Made by a program: the position numbers and the translations under genes
Notes under the pieces: generated by a model
Databases searched by the model: none
What the model was told of the DNA's origin: nothing
What the model saw: the letters and a program-made list of their open reading frames with translations, nothing else
In this document: piece after piece, positions 26,016 to 36,299 of the stretch
How the letters are laid out: every line of letters begins with the position of its first letter
How positions within the stretch are numbered: position 1 is the stretch's first letter
Origin: Spirogloea muscicola
Taxonomy: Eukaryota > Streptophyta > Zygnematophyceae > Spirogloeales > Spirogloeaceae
Direction of reading: 5' to 3'
DNA: 60,227 nt
Assembly (NCBI GenBank): GCA_009602725.1
Contig: WELB01000104.1
Coordinates: 338,809-399,035 of the forward strand

Positions 26016-26650
26016 TCCCCCCCCCCNTCCCCCCCCCCCCCCCCCCCCGTCAGTCCTGGCACAGGTTGAACAGTTGGGTGAGTATCTGAGCAAGTCGTAC
26101 AAAACCAGTCATGATCTGGAATAGAGCTAAGTGGTGGTACTAGACAGTGTGTGTGATAATCTCTGTTGCAGCGAGAGCACAAGAGCATTACACCCGCCTG
26201 ATTTGAACACTCACAAACCTCACAAGATAGATGCTCAGACACCCATTGATTAGTGGGGTCAATGGTGGGATCAATGTTGCTCAGATGACAACGAGTAATA
26301 TTTGTATGTGATCACTGATTATGCGACTGCAAGAATCGCAAAGTCTAACCACACTTGAAGAGAGTTTCTCAACAACCTGAAGGATCAGAGGTCCTGTTGA
26401 GGAGTCCAAGGCGACCTGTGGTATGACTTTGACATACACGAACTCACCAAGACAATGTCTTTAGATTGTGGTTTGCACCCACCACTACGAATGGTAGCGT
26501 ACCTTTTAGTATCCCCAAGTTGAGCAATACGTAAATCATTAAGTGCCATAGGCACATGCTTCTGGAAGAGTTTGCCGCAGCAGCACAGACCTTGTACCAA
26601 ACCACTGGATTATCCAGGTCTGTAACGTTTCCGCCGTTTGAAGGTGCCAA
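25995..26650 (-). pseudogene. Gypsy integrase C-terminus with PHD finger, decayed
   Basis: The minus strand first shows integrase tail blocks in two frames: DLDNPVVWYKV and PMALNDLRIAQLGDTKRYAT. RCHLSNIDPTIDP follows, then a PHD-type zinc finger with CEVC, LLCSRC, YHTHC and WFCTTC in Cys4-His-Cys3 order, with the aromatic W before the last pair. The frame then enters a run of about 26 G with one N, possibly the polypurine tract. Stops between the blocks show decay, but the finger itself is intact. From memory, similar C-terminal PHD fingers occur in other green-algal gypsy elements; a search should confirm this. It is 3' of the nested LTR insertion. Confidence 0.7.
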
Positions 26651-27545
26651 CGGCGCGCGATAACATTACATGAGCGTAACGTATCTACCGTTTGGAGTCC
26701 CAAACGGTGCGGGTAGCTTGGCTGCACTCCGTGTAGCTAAGTACGGTTCGAGGGTCCCGGGCCCCGTACCCTGTCGGCACGCCTCGGGCTCACGCCCTGC
26801 AGGCCGGCCGGGTGGGTCAGCTCTCCCTCAATGGGCTCCCCCTATTCTCAATGGGCGAGCACTTTCTTCTCCCTCAGGCCGGCGCCCCGCGGGCCGACCG
26901 GATTGACCAGCTCTCCAGTCCTCATGGCTGCATGGCCTCAGTCCCTTGACCCCGTGAGCCAGGCTATTGGCCTGGCGCGCCACCTCCTTGGCGCTAGTCA
27001 CTGTCCAGCGCGCCAGTCCCTTGGACTCGCGCGCCGGCCTCTTGGCGCTAGTCCCTTGGACTCGTGCTAAAAGCCACTGGCCCTGTGTGCCAGCCTGTTG
27101 TGTTTGTCGTGTCCCCTTGTCAGGCCCGCCCCTCCAAGGGAGGGCCTTGGGGCCGACCCTCGTCACACCCTCAGGGGCGGGGTGGCAGGAGAACCGCTAT
27201 AAGTAGTGGGCCTTGGTTAGACTCCTGGGGGGGGCCCAACGCCGGAGAGAGACACAGCCCTGCGGCTGCCTAGCCAGCCCCGCTGCTGCCTGCTGCTGCC
27301 GCCGCCGCCACAGCTCTGCTGCTGCCGGCTGCTGCCAGCCCGTCGCCGCAGCTCATCGCTGCGGGCCCTGCCGGCTCTCTGTAAGTCTATTGGTAGAGTC
27401 ACCGCTCTAGGGCGGTGCCTCAGGGTAAGACTTCCGCTGCGCTCTGTGCGCGTATGTGCGTTGGCGTTCTCCTGTATGAGGGTTGTCTCCAAAACACCCT
27501 ATACTCGAATCCAAACCAGGACATTCTGACTCTAACTGTGTGATT
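26650..27545 (+). mobile_element. LTR-like insertion nested in the gypsy element
   Basis: It separates the integrase core (27550-28145) from its C-terminus (26650 downward), although both are collinear on the minus strand, so it was inserted later. In plus orientation it carries GGCCCGCCCCTCC, GCTATAAGTAGTGGGCCTTGG, AGAGAGACACAGCCCTGC and a CTGCTG-rich stretch, as at 21600-21915. The first half has CGCGCC/CTTGG-type short repeats and a LINE tail B fragment at 26842-26871 (CCTATTCTCAATGGGCGAGC). Precise ends and TSD were not resolved. Confidence 0.5.
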
Positions 27546-27549
27546 AAGA

Positions 27550-30500
27550 GCAGAGATGTCACAAGGTCTACCACGTTAGTGACAAGACGGATGTCAGCTG
27601 GAATGACTGGGTGTCGACCGAGTAGCTGAAAATGAGGACTACACCAAGACAAAGAAGTTTGGTTTGACATACGATAGTCCATAATCAGCCATGGTAAAAA
27701 CTGGTCCCAGCGCTCCAAACCATGTCTCATCACATATTTCGTTAAATCTTTCTTGATCGTCTGCACCATCCGCTCTGCTGAACCATCAGCCTGTGGATGA
27801 TCCCTGGATGTAAGACGATGATCGATGCGATCCAACAGCTGTTGAATTGCACCCTTGGATTCAGTGCCACGATCGGTGAGGACTTCTGCTGGAGCACCAT
27901 ACTATGTGAGCACAACATTTTTTGAAAGCGTCCAGCAATAAGGTCGCTAGATTTGGTGGGAACAATAAAACGGCTACCCATTTAGAGAAATGCTCAATCA
28001 TGATTAGAACATAAGGCCTTTGCCGTTCACCCAGGCGGAGTGGTCCTGCCAAATCAAGACTCCATCTGTAAAAGAGCCCTTCAATTGGCAAAGGATGTAA
28101 AACTGAGGACTTCAGTGAGAGCGTGCTACGGATGCGGTTGCATTCGTCTCATTGTGACAGAACATGTTTAACAGTGTTGGTCACACCATGCCATCAATAT
28201 CTAGGCATGAGAAGACTGATTGTACGTTTTACACTGAAGTGTCCATACTTCGTATGAACATCCCGGGACGATTTGTAAACGTTCAGCAGGAGGAGGAACA
28301 ACTTGATTTCCGTAGTCCTCATGCGGACAAACAAGTTGATTGTTTGTCCGCATGCCAGCTATATCGCCGGTGTTTTATGGGAGTTTTATCCGATCATTCT
28401 GTATGGTAGAAAGATGAGGTAGATACATGCCATTTTGTACGTAGTGAAGCACTGGAAGATCTAGCCAAACATCTTTGGAAAAGAAGGTATCATCAGGGAC
28501 GTCTATAGCACAGGCACGTGGCAAATCATAGCACAACATGCCAAGTAAGAAGCAGGACTACTCAGAGGTACAGACACAACAGCGAATGGAAGCCAAGCAA
28601 AGTGCTCTTCCTTTGATGCTGGTCTAGGGTTGCAGCTGAGAGCATCTGCGTCCAGATTCTGCAGTCCTGGCTTATGAACAATCTCAAACTGATACTCTGT
28701 CAAACCGAGTGCCTATTGGGCTATTTGCCAGTCAAATGATTAGTGGTCAGTAACCACTTCAAAGGTTGATGATCAGTGACGAACTCGAACGGTCTTCCAA
28801 ATAAGTACGGTCTAAAATGCTTGACAGCCCAACCAGCTGCAAGACATTCGCCTTCGTAAGCAGAGAAGTTACGTTGGGCAGCATTGTCAAAGCGACTTGC
28901 ATAAGCAATTACAAAATCATGGTGGTCTTCGTCCTGCTGAACAAGTACAGCTCCCATGCCGAGTTTGCTCCAGTCTGTGTGCAGCTGAAACTCTTTAGCA
29001 TGACCTAAAGCCTAAACCAGGATGCAAACAGGAGCTGTTGTCAGTAATCACTTCAACTGGCAAAAAGCGTTGTCCTGTTCAGATCCCCATAGCCATGGCG
29101 TATTTTTCTTGAGAAGACTGGTAAGAGGACGAGTCAAAGAGCTAAACTGCTCAATATACAGACGATAGAAACTGGCAAGCCCTAGAAACGATCTCAAAGA
29201 TGTCATGTTGGTGCAGGAATGGACAGGATTGCTTGCACCTTGCTATCTTGTGGAGATAGACCATTTTCCGTTATCTGATGACCCAGGTAATGAGCCTCAT
29301 GGAGTGCAAACCGACACTTTCCCGGATGGAACTTCAAGCCTTGAGTTCTACATCAGCTTAAGCACAGGTCCGATATGAGTCACATGCTCAGAAAATTCAT
29401 GACTGTATATCAGACCATCGTCTATGTAACATCTGGCGTATGGAACTCCTTTCAATACCTGGTCCATAGTACGCTGAAACATAGATGGTGCATTTTTCAG
29501 TCCAAAAGGCAGTTTCATTCACTGACAGTGTATCTACGCCCCAGAATGCAGTTTTGTGTCGATCGCCAGTCTCAGTTTCAATCTGATTGAAACCATTGTT
29601 CAAATATAAGACAGAGAAAAGCTTTGCAGAACTAATGCGGTTAAAGATTTCTTCTGGGGTAGGCATTGGATACCTATCCAATGGTGTATTTGCAATTAGC
29701 AACCGGTAGTCTCCACACATTCGTCTGTCAGTGTAGTTGCCATGCTCGTCCTTCTTCGCTGGCAGTACTGTAGGTGCTGCAAAAGAGCTATTGGAAGGGT
29801 CTATCATACTAATAGCAAGTCATTCTTGACATTTCTTTCCTACAAGCTCATCCTCAAATGGAGACAAGTATACCTCTTCCTGAATATAGGCTTGTTTTTG
29901 CTAAGATTGATTTGGAACTTGGCACCCACATAAGTGCCTAAGTGGGCTGCTGAGAAAGCAAAGCATGCAATAATGTCCTGCAGCAATATCGTTAGCTGAT
30001 GCCTCTGTTCGTCACTCAACTGAAGACCTAGCTGCCACTTGTACTCAACAGTTGGTTTATCAGCAGCAAGGGCTACAAGTTTTGATGGCTATGCTTCGTC
30101 TTCTTTCTCCCCTTCATCATCTACAAATTTGAAGAGGGTCAGCATACGGCTGTCAATAATTGTCATTGGGGGAGCTTGAGGTTTAAGGCTGCGCTCATAG
30201 GCTACCCGAAGCGTGCAATACTTAGTCTGTATACGACCAAGCACACTCGTTAACCATGGACTTCTGGCCGGGCACATTTCTCCCATTCATTTTCCAGACG
30301 TGCTGAAGAATAGCACCATAGGTTCAGCATTCGATTTGAATGCCATTAAAGAAGCCCGTACACTTCGCGCTCGCGAGGTGTTGGCGTACCATAAAACCTC
30401 CGGAGCGTCAACAGTGGCAGGTGAAATATGTATCATTCCCTGGCCAATGATTTCGTTTCTGATTCTGTAACCAGCAGACCTGTCAGACGCCACGGATATG

Positions 30501-30650
30501 GGTAGTGTCCGCCGAGGTTGTCCAGCTCGATTGATTGGGCGTTTCGTCACACATTCTGATACCAGATCGCTTGGCAAAGGAAATGGAACGTGCCACTGTA
30601 TAATGACTTTTCCGTCACCAGTATCCAAGTCACAAGACCGTCCGAAGATC
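27550..30650 (-). mobile_element. Ty3/gypsy-like polyprotein remnant (RT, RNase H, integrase)
   Basis: Minus-strand blocks in order: LQLSDEQRHQL and IIACFAFSAAHLGTY, then KPIFR (about 30060-29860); reverse transcriptase with VLPAKKDEHGNYTDRRMCGDYR and DRYPMPTPEEIFNR (29807-29397); RNase H with FVIAYASRFDNAAQRNFS, YEGECLAA and FVTDHQPLKWL (28957-28721); FEIVHKPGLQNLDADALS (28690);  a zinc-binding remnant CNRIRSTLSLKSS; and integrase core WSLDLAGPL, VLTDRGTES and SRDHPQADGSAERMVQTIKK (28091-27740). Frameshifts and stops separate nearly every block, so it cannot make a protein. Gene order RT-RNase H-integrase is typical of Ty3/gypsy. The upstream gag part was not recognised. Confidence 0.85.
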
Positions 30651-31050
30651 GGTACTATTTAAATTCGTAATGAAATCGTCCGAAGATCGGCCCTATCTAG
30701 GTTTCCCAATATATTTAGGAGGCCGAAAGGTACGCCCTTTTTGTCTGTGTGATTTCCACAAAAAATGGCTCCAATGCATGCACACAAGCAACTGATGCAA
30801 AGACGTGCGCTCAAGCAATGAGCACAACAGTTTGAAGGTAAGACTTGCAAAGGACAGCACAAAGATAAGGTTGCTCACCACAGAAGAAAGACGACTTCTT
30901 GCAGTCGCCTGCGGGTTTGCGCAACGCTCACAAAGTGTGCACGCCGTGGGCGCCGGGCACTACGCTCTCGCGGACGCAGGCGCGAGTAGACGCAGGCGTG
31001 GTCGGCGCAGGCGCGGTGGGCGCAGGCGCGGCAGGAAAACGTGTATTAAG
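30640..31050. repeat. Short direct and tandem repeats upstream of the gypsy remnant
   Basis: GTCCGAAGATCGG occurs twice (about 30639 and 30687). From about 30975 to 31035 a GC-rich unit of roughly 18 bases (GGCGCAGGCGCGGTG and variants) repeats about four times. No coding sequence is supported. Confidence 0.65.
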
Positions 31051-32225
31051 AGATAAGGAGGCCATGTGTGGCCAAGTACAGAAGCAAGCACATTGATAAA
31101 TGTACGTCACCTGCTGCTAAGCTGACCCGCTCAGTAACCATGAGTCAGCACAAAGAGGTCGCTAACTGATGCCAGAATACCGGACGGCAATCGACAAGCT
31201 CTTGAACTACCAGCCAAGGCTCGACCAGCTTTCTGATGCAACGCATGAGCCTGAGCTCGCTGCAGACAAGCTGACATTCGACGTCGCGAATATAACAGAT
31301 AGGCTGCCGGCATACCCATCTGGGCTGGAAGCATGTCCTTGCGTCGTCCATATCCCAACCTCGCTATGTTCTCAAGTAAGGTATGGAAGCGAGGACCCAA
31401 GCAGCCGAAAGTGTCGATTGCGGCCGGGAGAAGGTGGTCGCTGCGGGGGTAGTCAGAGTAGTGTCGGAGCTTTCTCTGCTCAGCACCTCCCACTGCGTGG
31501 CCAGCAACATGTGTGGAAGTGAAACTCTTGTATGCCTTGGTCACCACCACATCCACCAAGGCTCGTGGGCCTCCGCCAGGTTGTACACCCACAATGTCCA
31601 GGGTGCGACGGTGATGGCGACCCTGGAAACTCGTGGTGATGGGCATTACATTGCTTACTTCCACAATGGCGCGAAAGCGGGCGTCGTGCATCAAGCCCGC
31701 CAGGGCGTCTCGTAGGAGATTGTGGACGCCCACCACCTCAGGGCCTGTGGGACACCGCAGCATGTGGGTGGCTAGGTCTCCGCCCTCCGCACGAAGCCAC
31801 ACTCACACTGAGTTAGTCCAATCAGGCAGGTCGGGGGCAGGCCCAGGAACAGCTGGAGAAGCGTCCGAAATGCTTCAGGGCTGAATTTGAGAGCGTTGTG
31901 GATTGCGTGTGTGGTGAGCCAATCCGTTGCCCCAGGCGTTGCGAGCGATGTGAGACGTGCCAGACTCCTTGGATTGGTCTTGTTATCCGGCATCATCCTC
32001 AACGCCTTGCGACGCTCGTCCTCAACTGCAGCAACGAGTCTGGCCTGTGCCGCTTTGTCTGGTGCTTGAGCAAGCGCTGAGAAGGGGGTGAGGAGGGGTT
32101 GTAGGGAGGGGAAGGAGCAGAGTGCTGACTCCCGGATGCTCCTTAATTGCACTTGGAATGCCAAGGAGCCTTCCTCAGCTGCAGGGCCGGCCAGGCAAGG
32201 GAAGCGCACGGGAAGAAAGGAGGCA
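31050..32225 (-). mobile_element. 5'-truncated LINE copy, tail type E
   Basis: Minus-strand frames 32209-31772 and 31802-31131 together encode the LINE C-terminal third. Motifs are PTCLIGLTQCECG, HMLRCPTGPEVVGVHNLLRDAL, VEVSNVMP, RRTLDIVGVQPGGG, ALVDVVVTKAYKS and finally SDLFVLTHGY. One frameshift lies near 31790. The tail below 31131 includes GACGTACATTTATCAATGTG and the hairpin GGCCA-CACA-TGGCC. The Cys-His cluster and the later E, D and D residues fit a restriction-like endonuclease region. Confidence 0.85.
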
Positions 32226-32272
32226 ACTTGGCGTCAGCAACCGAGAAAGGCTGCCTGCTCCGTCTGTTCAAG

Positions 32273-32377
32273 AAGAAAGTGCTCGCCCATTGAGAATAGG
32301 GGCTGGAACAACCAGCCCGAAAAAGAATGACAGAGTACGAGAAGGGGGCCAGGGGAAGCGCGCTATCGTTCCGGCTA
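32273..32377 (-). mobile_element. 105-base LINE tail insertion, type B, with TSD
   Basis: The insert is flanked by TCTGTTCAAG at 32263-32272 and 32378-32387. In element orientation it begins TAGCCGGAACGATAGCG and ends GGGCGAGCACTTTCTT. It includes the hairpin GGGCTGG-TTGTT-CCAGCCC. It sits at or within the 5' part of the plus-strand LINE copy that follows. Confidence 0.85.
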
Positions 32378-32387
32378 TCTGTTCAAG

Positions 32388-33118
32388 GCCTCCCACGACT
32401 TACTGGACACTATCTTTGGAAGTGTGCGAGAGGCGGGGTATCATCCCGCGATGGAGGTGTCCGGCATCATGCCAATCTTCTCAAGGCGCCGCAAGCCATA
32501 CTTTGCGGCGTCTGGACGTGGTCGCCACCCCCCCGGGGCGGTGGGCCTCGTCTGCTCCGGTACTGATCGACGCATACAAGGCTGGCGCACCCACGTCAAC
32601 CGTGTCTGGCTGGGCCACGTCCAGCGCGCAGCGCTAGAAGGAGCGGCACTACCAGGACCATGCCCGAGGGGACCATCTTTATCCGTGTGCCATGGAAATC
32701 TACGGAGGCTATGGCGTAAATTGGTCCTTCCTGATCCAGCATCTGGCCCGGGCTGGTTGATGCGCGTCGTCGAAGTCGGGGTGGCAGCTTGGGCCACTCC
32801 AGCATTCCGCAGGCCTTAGTTGCATATTGCAGAATGCGGCTCTCACTTAGTTTGCAGCGCTCGCAAGCATTGGCTCTTCATCAACGTGCAGGGCGCGCTC
32901 TAAGTCAGGCCTCCGGCTTTCGTGGCGGCGCTCCAGCTCCCCAAGCTTAGCTTGTCGGATTTGTTTGTGCTCACCCGTAGGTACTGATGTCACCTTAGGC
33001 ACCTCATTTCAGGTCTCCGTATTATGTAGCCCTGTTTAGTTTGCCCTAGACTCTGCCTGAACAATGTATCGGCTTGAATTGGCCTCCACTTCATTTCATG
33101 CGCCCCGCGCGCCTTCTC
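32388..33118 (+). mobile_element. 5'-truncated LINE copy, tail type F
   Basis: The plus strand encodes, over shifting frames, LLDTIFGSVREAGYHPAMEV, SGIMPIFSRRRKPYF, LDVVATPPGRW, then LSLQRSQALALHQRAGRALS and SDLFVLTRRY with a stop near 32987. The tail runs through CTGAACAATGTATCGGCTTG to CGCGCGCCTTCTCTC at 33118. At least two frameshifts are present. Confidence 0.75.
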
Positions 33119-33119
33119 T

Positions 33120-33660
33120 CAATGGACCGGCAGCCCAGGCCGCCCATTCGTGTGGGAAGGGATGCCTGCAGGGAGGATGAAGGTGAGGGGAAGGATGGGT
33201 GTTGAATCAGGGAAGCCATGATTTGCAGGGAGGTGTCGAACTCCTTGTACAGCTCGCCCACCATGTCCGTTGGGGCGACTGTTCGCTGCAGGTAGCCAGC
33301 TAAGGCAGGAGGGAGAGGTTTGCCAAGCGAACTGCTTGGCAGCGCTCGCGCGCTCCGACATGGGCCGGATGCGGTGAAACCCGAGCGCTACCTGATTGGC
33401 TAGGCTCGCCGTTGGCTACGCTGGTTGGCTAGGCGGAAGGGTTGTCTATCAGGGCCGTTCATCCGACCCAGTGGTCGACCTGACCTTGAATTGGTGGTCT
33501 TCGGCCGTCCGTTCCAAGATCCCCTTTCCACCGCTTCGGTAGCGCCCACCTTGACGGTCTTGTTGGTGGTTGAGGTACCTGTAGATGGGCTTCCCTCGTT
33601 GCAACTACAAACGGTCTTCGGCAGGTTGGCATCGAGCGTGGGCATTGGCCCCTGTAGTCG
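33120..33660. other. No gene recognised
   Basis: This is GC-rich sequence between LINE tail F and the simple repeat. No frame shows a recognisable domain. It could be gag-region debris of the LTR element at 33770-34450. Confidence 0.35.
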
Positions 33661-33742
33661 CTCCGGTGTTGTTGTCGTTGTCGTGGTCGTCGTCGTTGTT
33701 GTTGTTGTCATCGTTGTCGTCGTCGTTGTCGTCGTCCATATT
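33661..33742. repeat. Imperfect (GTT/GTC)n microsatellite
   Basis: Runs of GTTGTTGTCGTTGTCGTGG and GTCGTCGTCG fill about 80 bases. On the minus strand they would read as polythreonine. Confidence 0.9.
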
Positions 33743-33769
33743 TGATGAGCGGTCACCGAGAGAGTGAAA

Positions 33770-34450
33770 GATTTGGTCCTCCATCTTTAGCTAGAATCAC
33801 ACCCAAAGGTGTATGACCCGGCCCTGAAGCCAGAGAGAGAGAGGAAAATACAGAGAAAAGGAGAGAAGTGGTCCTCCATCCTTAGCGTGAATCGCACACA
33901 AATGTGAATGAGTCAGCCTAGGAGGCCACGTGTCAAGCCAAGTCAGCTGTCCTGGTCAGATTGACACATATGAGCAGTCGACGGGGTTTAGCACGACAAG
34001 CGTCAGGCGCCTATACCGGACAAAACGCTACAAGTACATCGAAATATTTTGACCTCGGCCGTTCTATTGTGCCAATGACTCTTCAAAATTTGGGCAGGAA
34101 ACCGGTGTCTTTCTTGATGGCCTAGGGCCTTTCAGGCGCTGACAGAAGGCACGCAAGAGTACCATAAGCCGTGCGGGATTGAATCTCATGCACTCTCAGC
34201 AGGAGAGTGCATATGGAAGCCGCCAGTGTCGATGAGGACATGCAGGGAGGGCTTTGGCTGCCAAATGAACATGCACCCATCACACAACTGGACACCTTGA
34301 AGGCAACCAGGAGAGGCATTTGCACCGCCGGCCATTTCCCAGCAGTGATGTGTCGGAGGTGACAATGCCGATGGCTGTCGCGTGGTGCTGTGCATGCCGC
34401 CTGCAGTCTCTGGCCAGGTGGCCCGGCCAATAGAGGTTGGAGCATCTCAC
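33770..34450 (-). mobile_element. LTR-retrotransposon gag-protease remnant with LTR
   Basis: On the minus strand a zinc-knuckle-like block CSNLYWPGHLARDC has the CX2CX4HX4C layout, but the second Cys has become Tyr. Downstream VLIDTGGFHMHS resembles the aspartic-protease DTG site. An LTR-like sequence from about 34000 to 33770 follows (GTCGTGCTAAACCCCGTCG, GACTTGGCTTGACACGTGG) and matches 4238-4380 and 4853-4925. It also carries two diverged copies of GATTC(A/T)(C/A)GCTAA(G/A)GATGGAGG. No RT or integrase is left. Confidence 0.6.
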
Positions 34451-34740
34451 CGGCTAAGACTTTACGCCAGCGGCTGCTTCTGCCGGCGGGGCGAGGAGGC
34501 CATCACAGGCCATGATGCTCTTGCCAAGCCAGGCGAGGCACCGTGACGGAAAGCGAAGGGGCAGGCGCCCAATCAGATTGGCGTCTGTGCATGCCGCAGC
34601 AAATACTTTCCCCGCTGGGAGAGGGCACTGGTAGAGGGCATCAGTGGTATCCGTGTTCCGTCTCTTCTGGACCTTGTCATGCTCTCCATGGCTGGCCCAT
34701 TGAAGAATGCGGCTGCTGATAATAAATGAGCAGCTGTAAA
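34450..34740. other. No gene recognised
   Basis: The stretch holds a decayed LINE-tail-like motif (GGACCTTGTCATGCTCTCCATGG near 34670) and is otherwise featureless to me. Confidence 0.35.
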
Positions 34741-35885
34741 GAGCCAGCCAGATGCATACAGGTGTTCATGACGGAGCCACAGGCTAGGCAGACAGGGCGC
34801 TCCTAGTACCCCCGTGACAGCAGTGGGAAGTTAGATGAGCTGAGGAGGAGGAAGAGCAACCCCGCTGCGCAACCCAGAGGCTGCTGCAAGGGCGCGACTG
34901 GCCCGGCGATGCAAAGCAAGCGCCCGGGACCGCTGTAAAGACATAGATAAAAGCATGCGGTTGCAGGACACAAGACCCAAAGGCACCGAGCCTCCAGGAA
35001 GTGCTGCACCCTGTTCCCGGCGCCGCGGGTCACCTTGCGATGCCAGCAGCGAAAATAATGAGGACCACCGACCCCCGTAACACCCGTGGATGTACATGGC
35101 CAGGGGGTAAAAGGCATCACCCGCCGGGTGGTCCTTGTACTTGTGAAACTTCTTCTGTTCGGCCACCTTCACAGCATAGTCGGTCTCAGAAGTTATGGGG
35201 CCCTTCTTCCGGAAGCTGTCTGTGAGGACAACGTCCATGAGGAGCCGCTTGCCACCTCCCAAGGAGACGCCAACCAGATCGACACGCCTCGTCTGAGGGA
35301 CCCCGTTGCGGAGTTGGACGGACATTACCCCGGTGCTCTCCAACGCCACTTGATATCCCGCCTCCTTGACGACGCCATACATCGCGTCGCGTAGGAGGTG
35401 TGGGAGCCCGCGCGCTCACTGCCTTTGGCACACCTTAGCATGTGGTCACCCATGAGCAATGCATCATGCTCAATAAGCCCACATTCATATTGGTTCACCC
35501 CAGCCGAGCACAGGGATGGTAACCCAGGACTGCGGCGTGGCGCATTGCAAAGCATTTTCCATCTGCAAGTCCGCATGCAAAGGCAAAGTGCGGAGCCACT
35601 CAGACTCTCCCAGAGACGAAATAGGTAGGAGCCGAGCCTGGCCTCGAGCATCCTCCTTGGAGGAGACTTCGGAGATGCTCCAGTTGTTGCTCGTCTGCAG
35701 CACGGACAATCGCGATTAAGCCTTAACAACGGAAACGTCAGCCCAGGCAGCCAACATAACAGGCTCATTTCCCAGAGGCCGGTATGCGGCAAAGAGGTCC
35801 TGTTGGCATGCTTTGAGAGTCACTTGGAAAGGCACTCCCATGAACCACGTTACTGATATAGGCGCCAAGAAAAGGCGGAGCCTCG
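34740..35885 (-). mobile_element. 5'-truncated LINE copy, divergent subfamily
   Basis: Minus-strand frames encode VNQYECGLIEHDALLMGDHM, LRCAKGSERAG (35520-35400), TRRVDLVGVSLGGGKRLLMD and VVLTDSFRKKGP (35300-35200), CYGGRWSSLFSLLAS, LSMSLQRSRALALHRRASRA and finally a LLSRGY-like end with stop at 34803. The tail has GGCTGGCTCTTTACAGCTGC. Motif order equals the copies at 31131 and 41997, but sequence identity is low. Confidence 0.75.
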
Positions 35886-36110
35886 AAAGTCTTGGAAAGT
35901 CAGGTGAGTAGGGAGAGAATGAGCGCTTCCCCAAGTAAGAAAAGTGAAAAGTGGCTCTCCCATATGGGGCAAGAGCCATAAACAGCTAGCCTGAAAAGAT
36001 GTGACAAGGTCCAAGAGGGGCAGCAAAGAAAATAGTTTTGCAATTCACGGCAGTGGCTGTAAGAGGCCAGCCCAGAGGTATGTACAAGGTCTGGAAGGGC
36101 CGGATGGCGC
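35886..36110 (-). mobile_element. Two LINE 3' tails, types C and D
   Basis: On the minus strand GACCTTGTACATACCTCTGG, GCTGGCCTCTTACAGCC (36105-36050) is a type D tail. GACCTTGTCACATCTTTTCA, GGCTAGCTGTTTATGGCTCT (36012-35970) is a decayed type C tail. They lie 190 bases upstream of the LRR kinase start. Confidence 0.55.
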
Positions 36111-36299
36111 AAAAGCGTTGGAGTCCACAGCGACTCGAGTGGCGACTGGGTGCTCTCTTTCGCAGCCCTCGGCCCTCGTTGGGCTTCTTGTTATTCTTCT
36201 TGTCAGGAGAGCTACTTCTCGAACCCCGTCTTGACTTTGAGCCCGCCCTGGTACGGGCCCGCCGCCCCCACCGCCCCCGCCGGCCCGGGCGTGGCGAGC

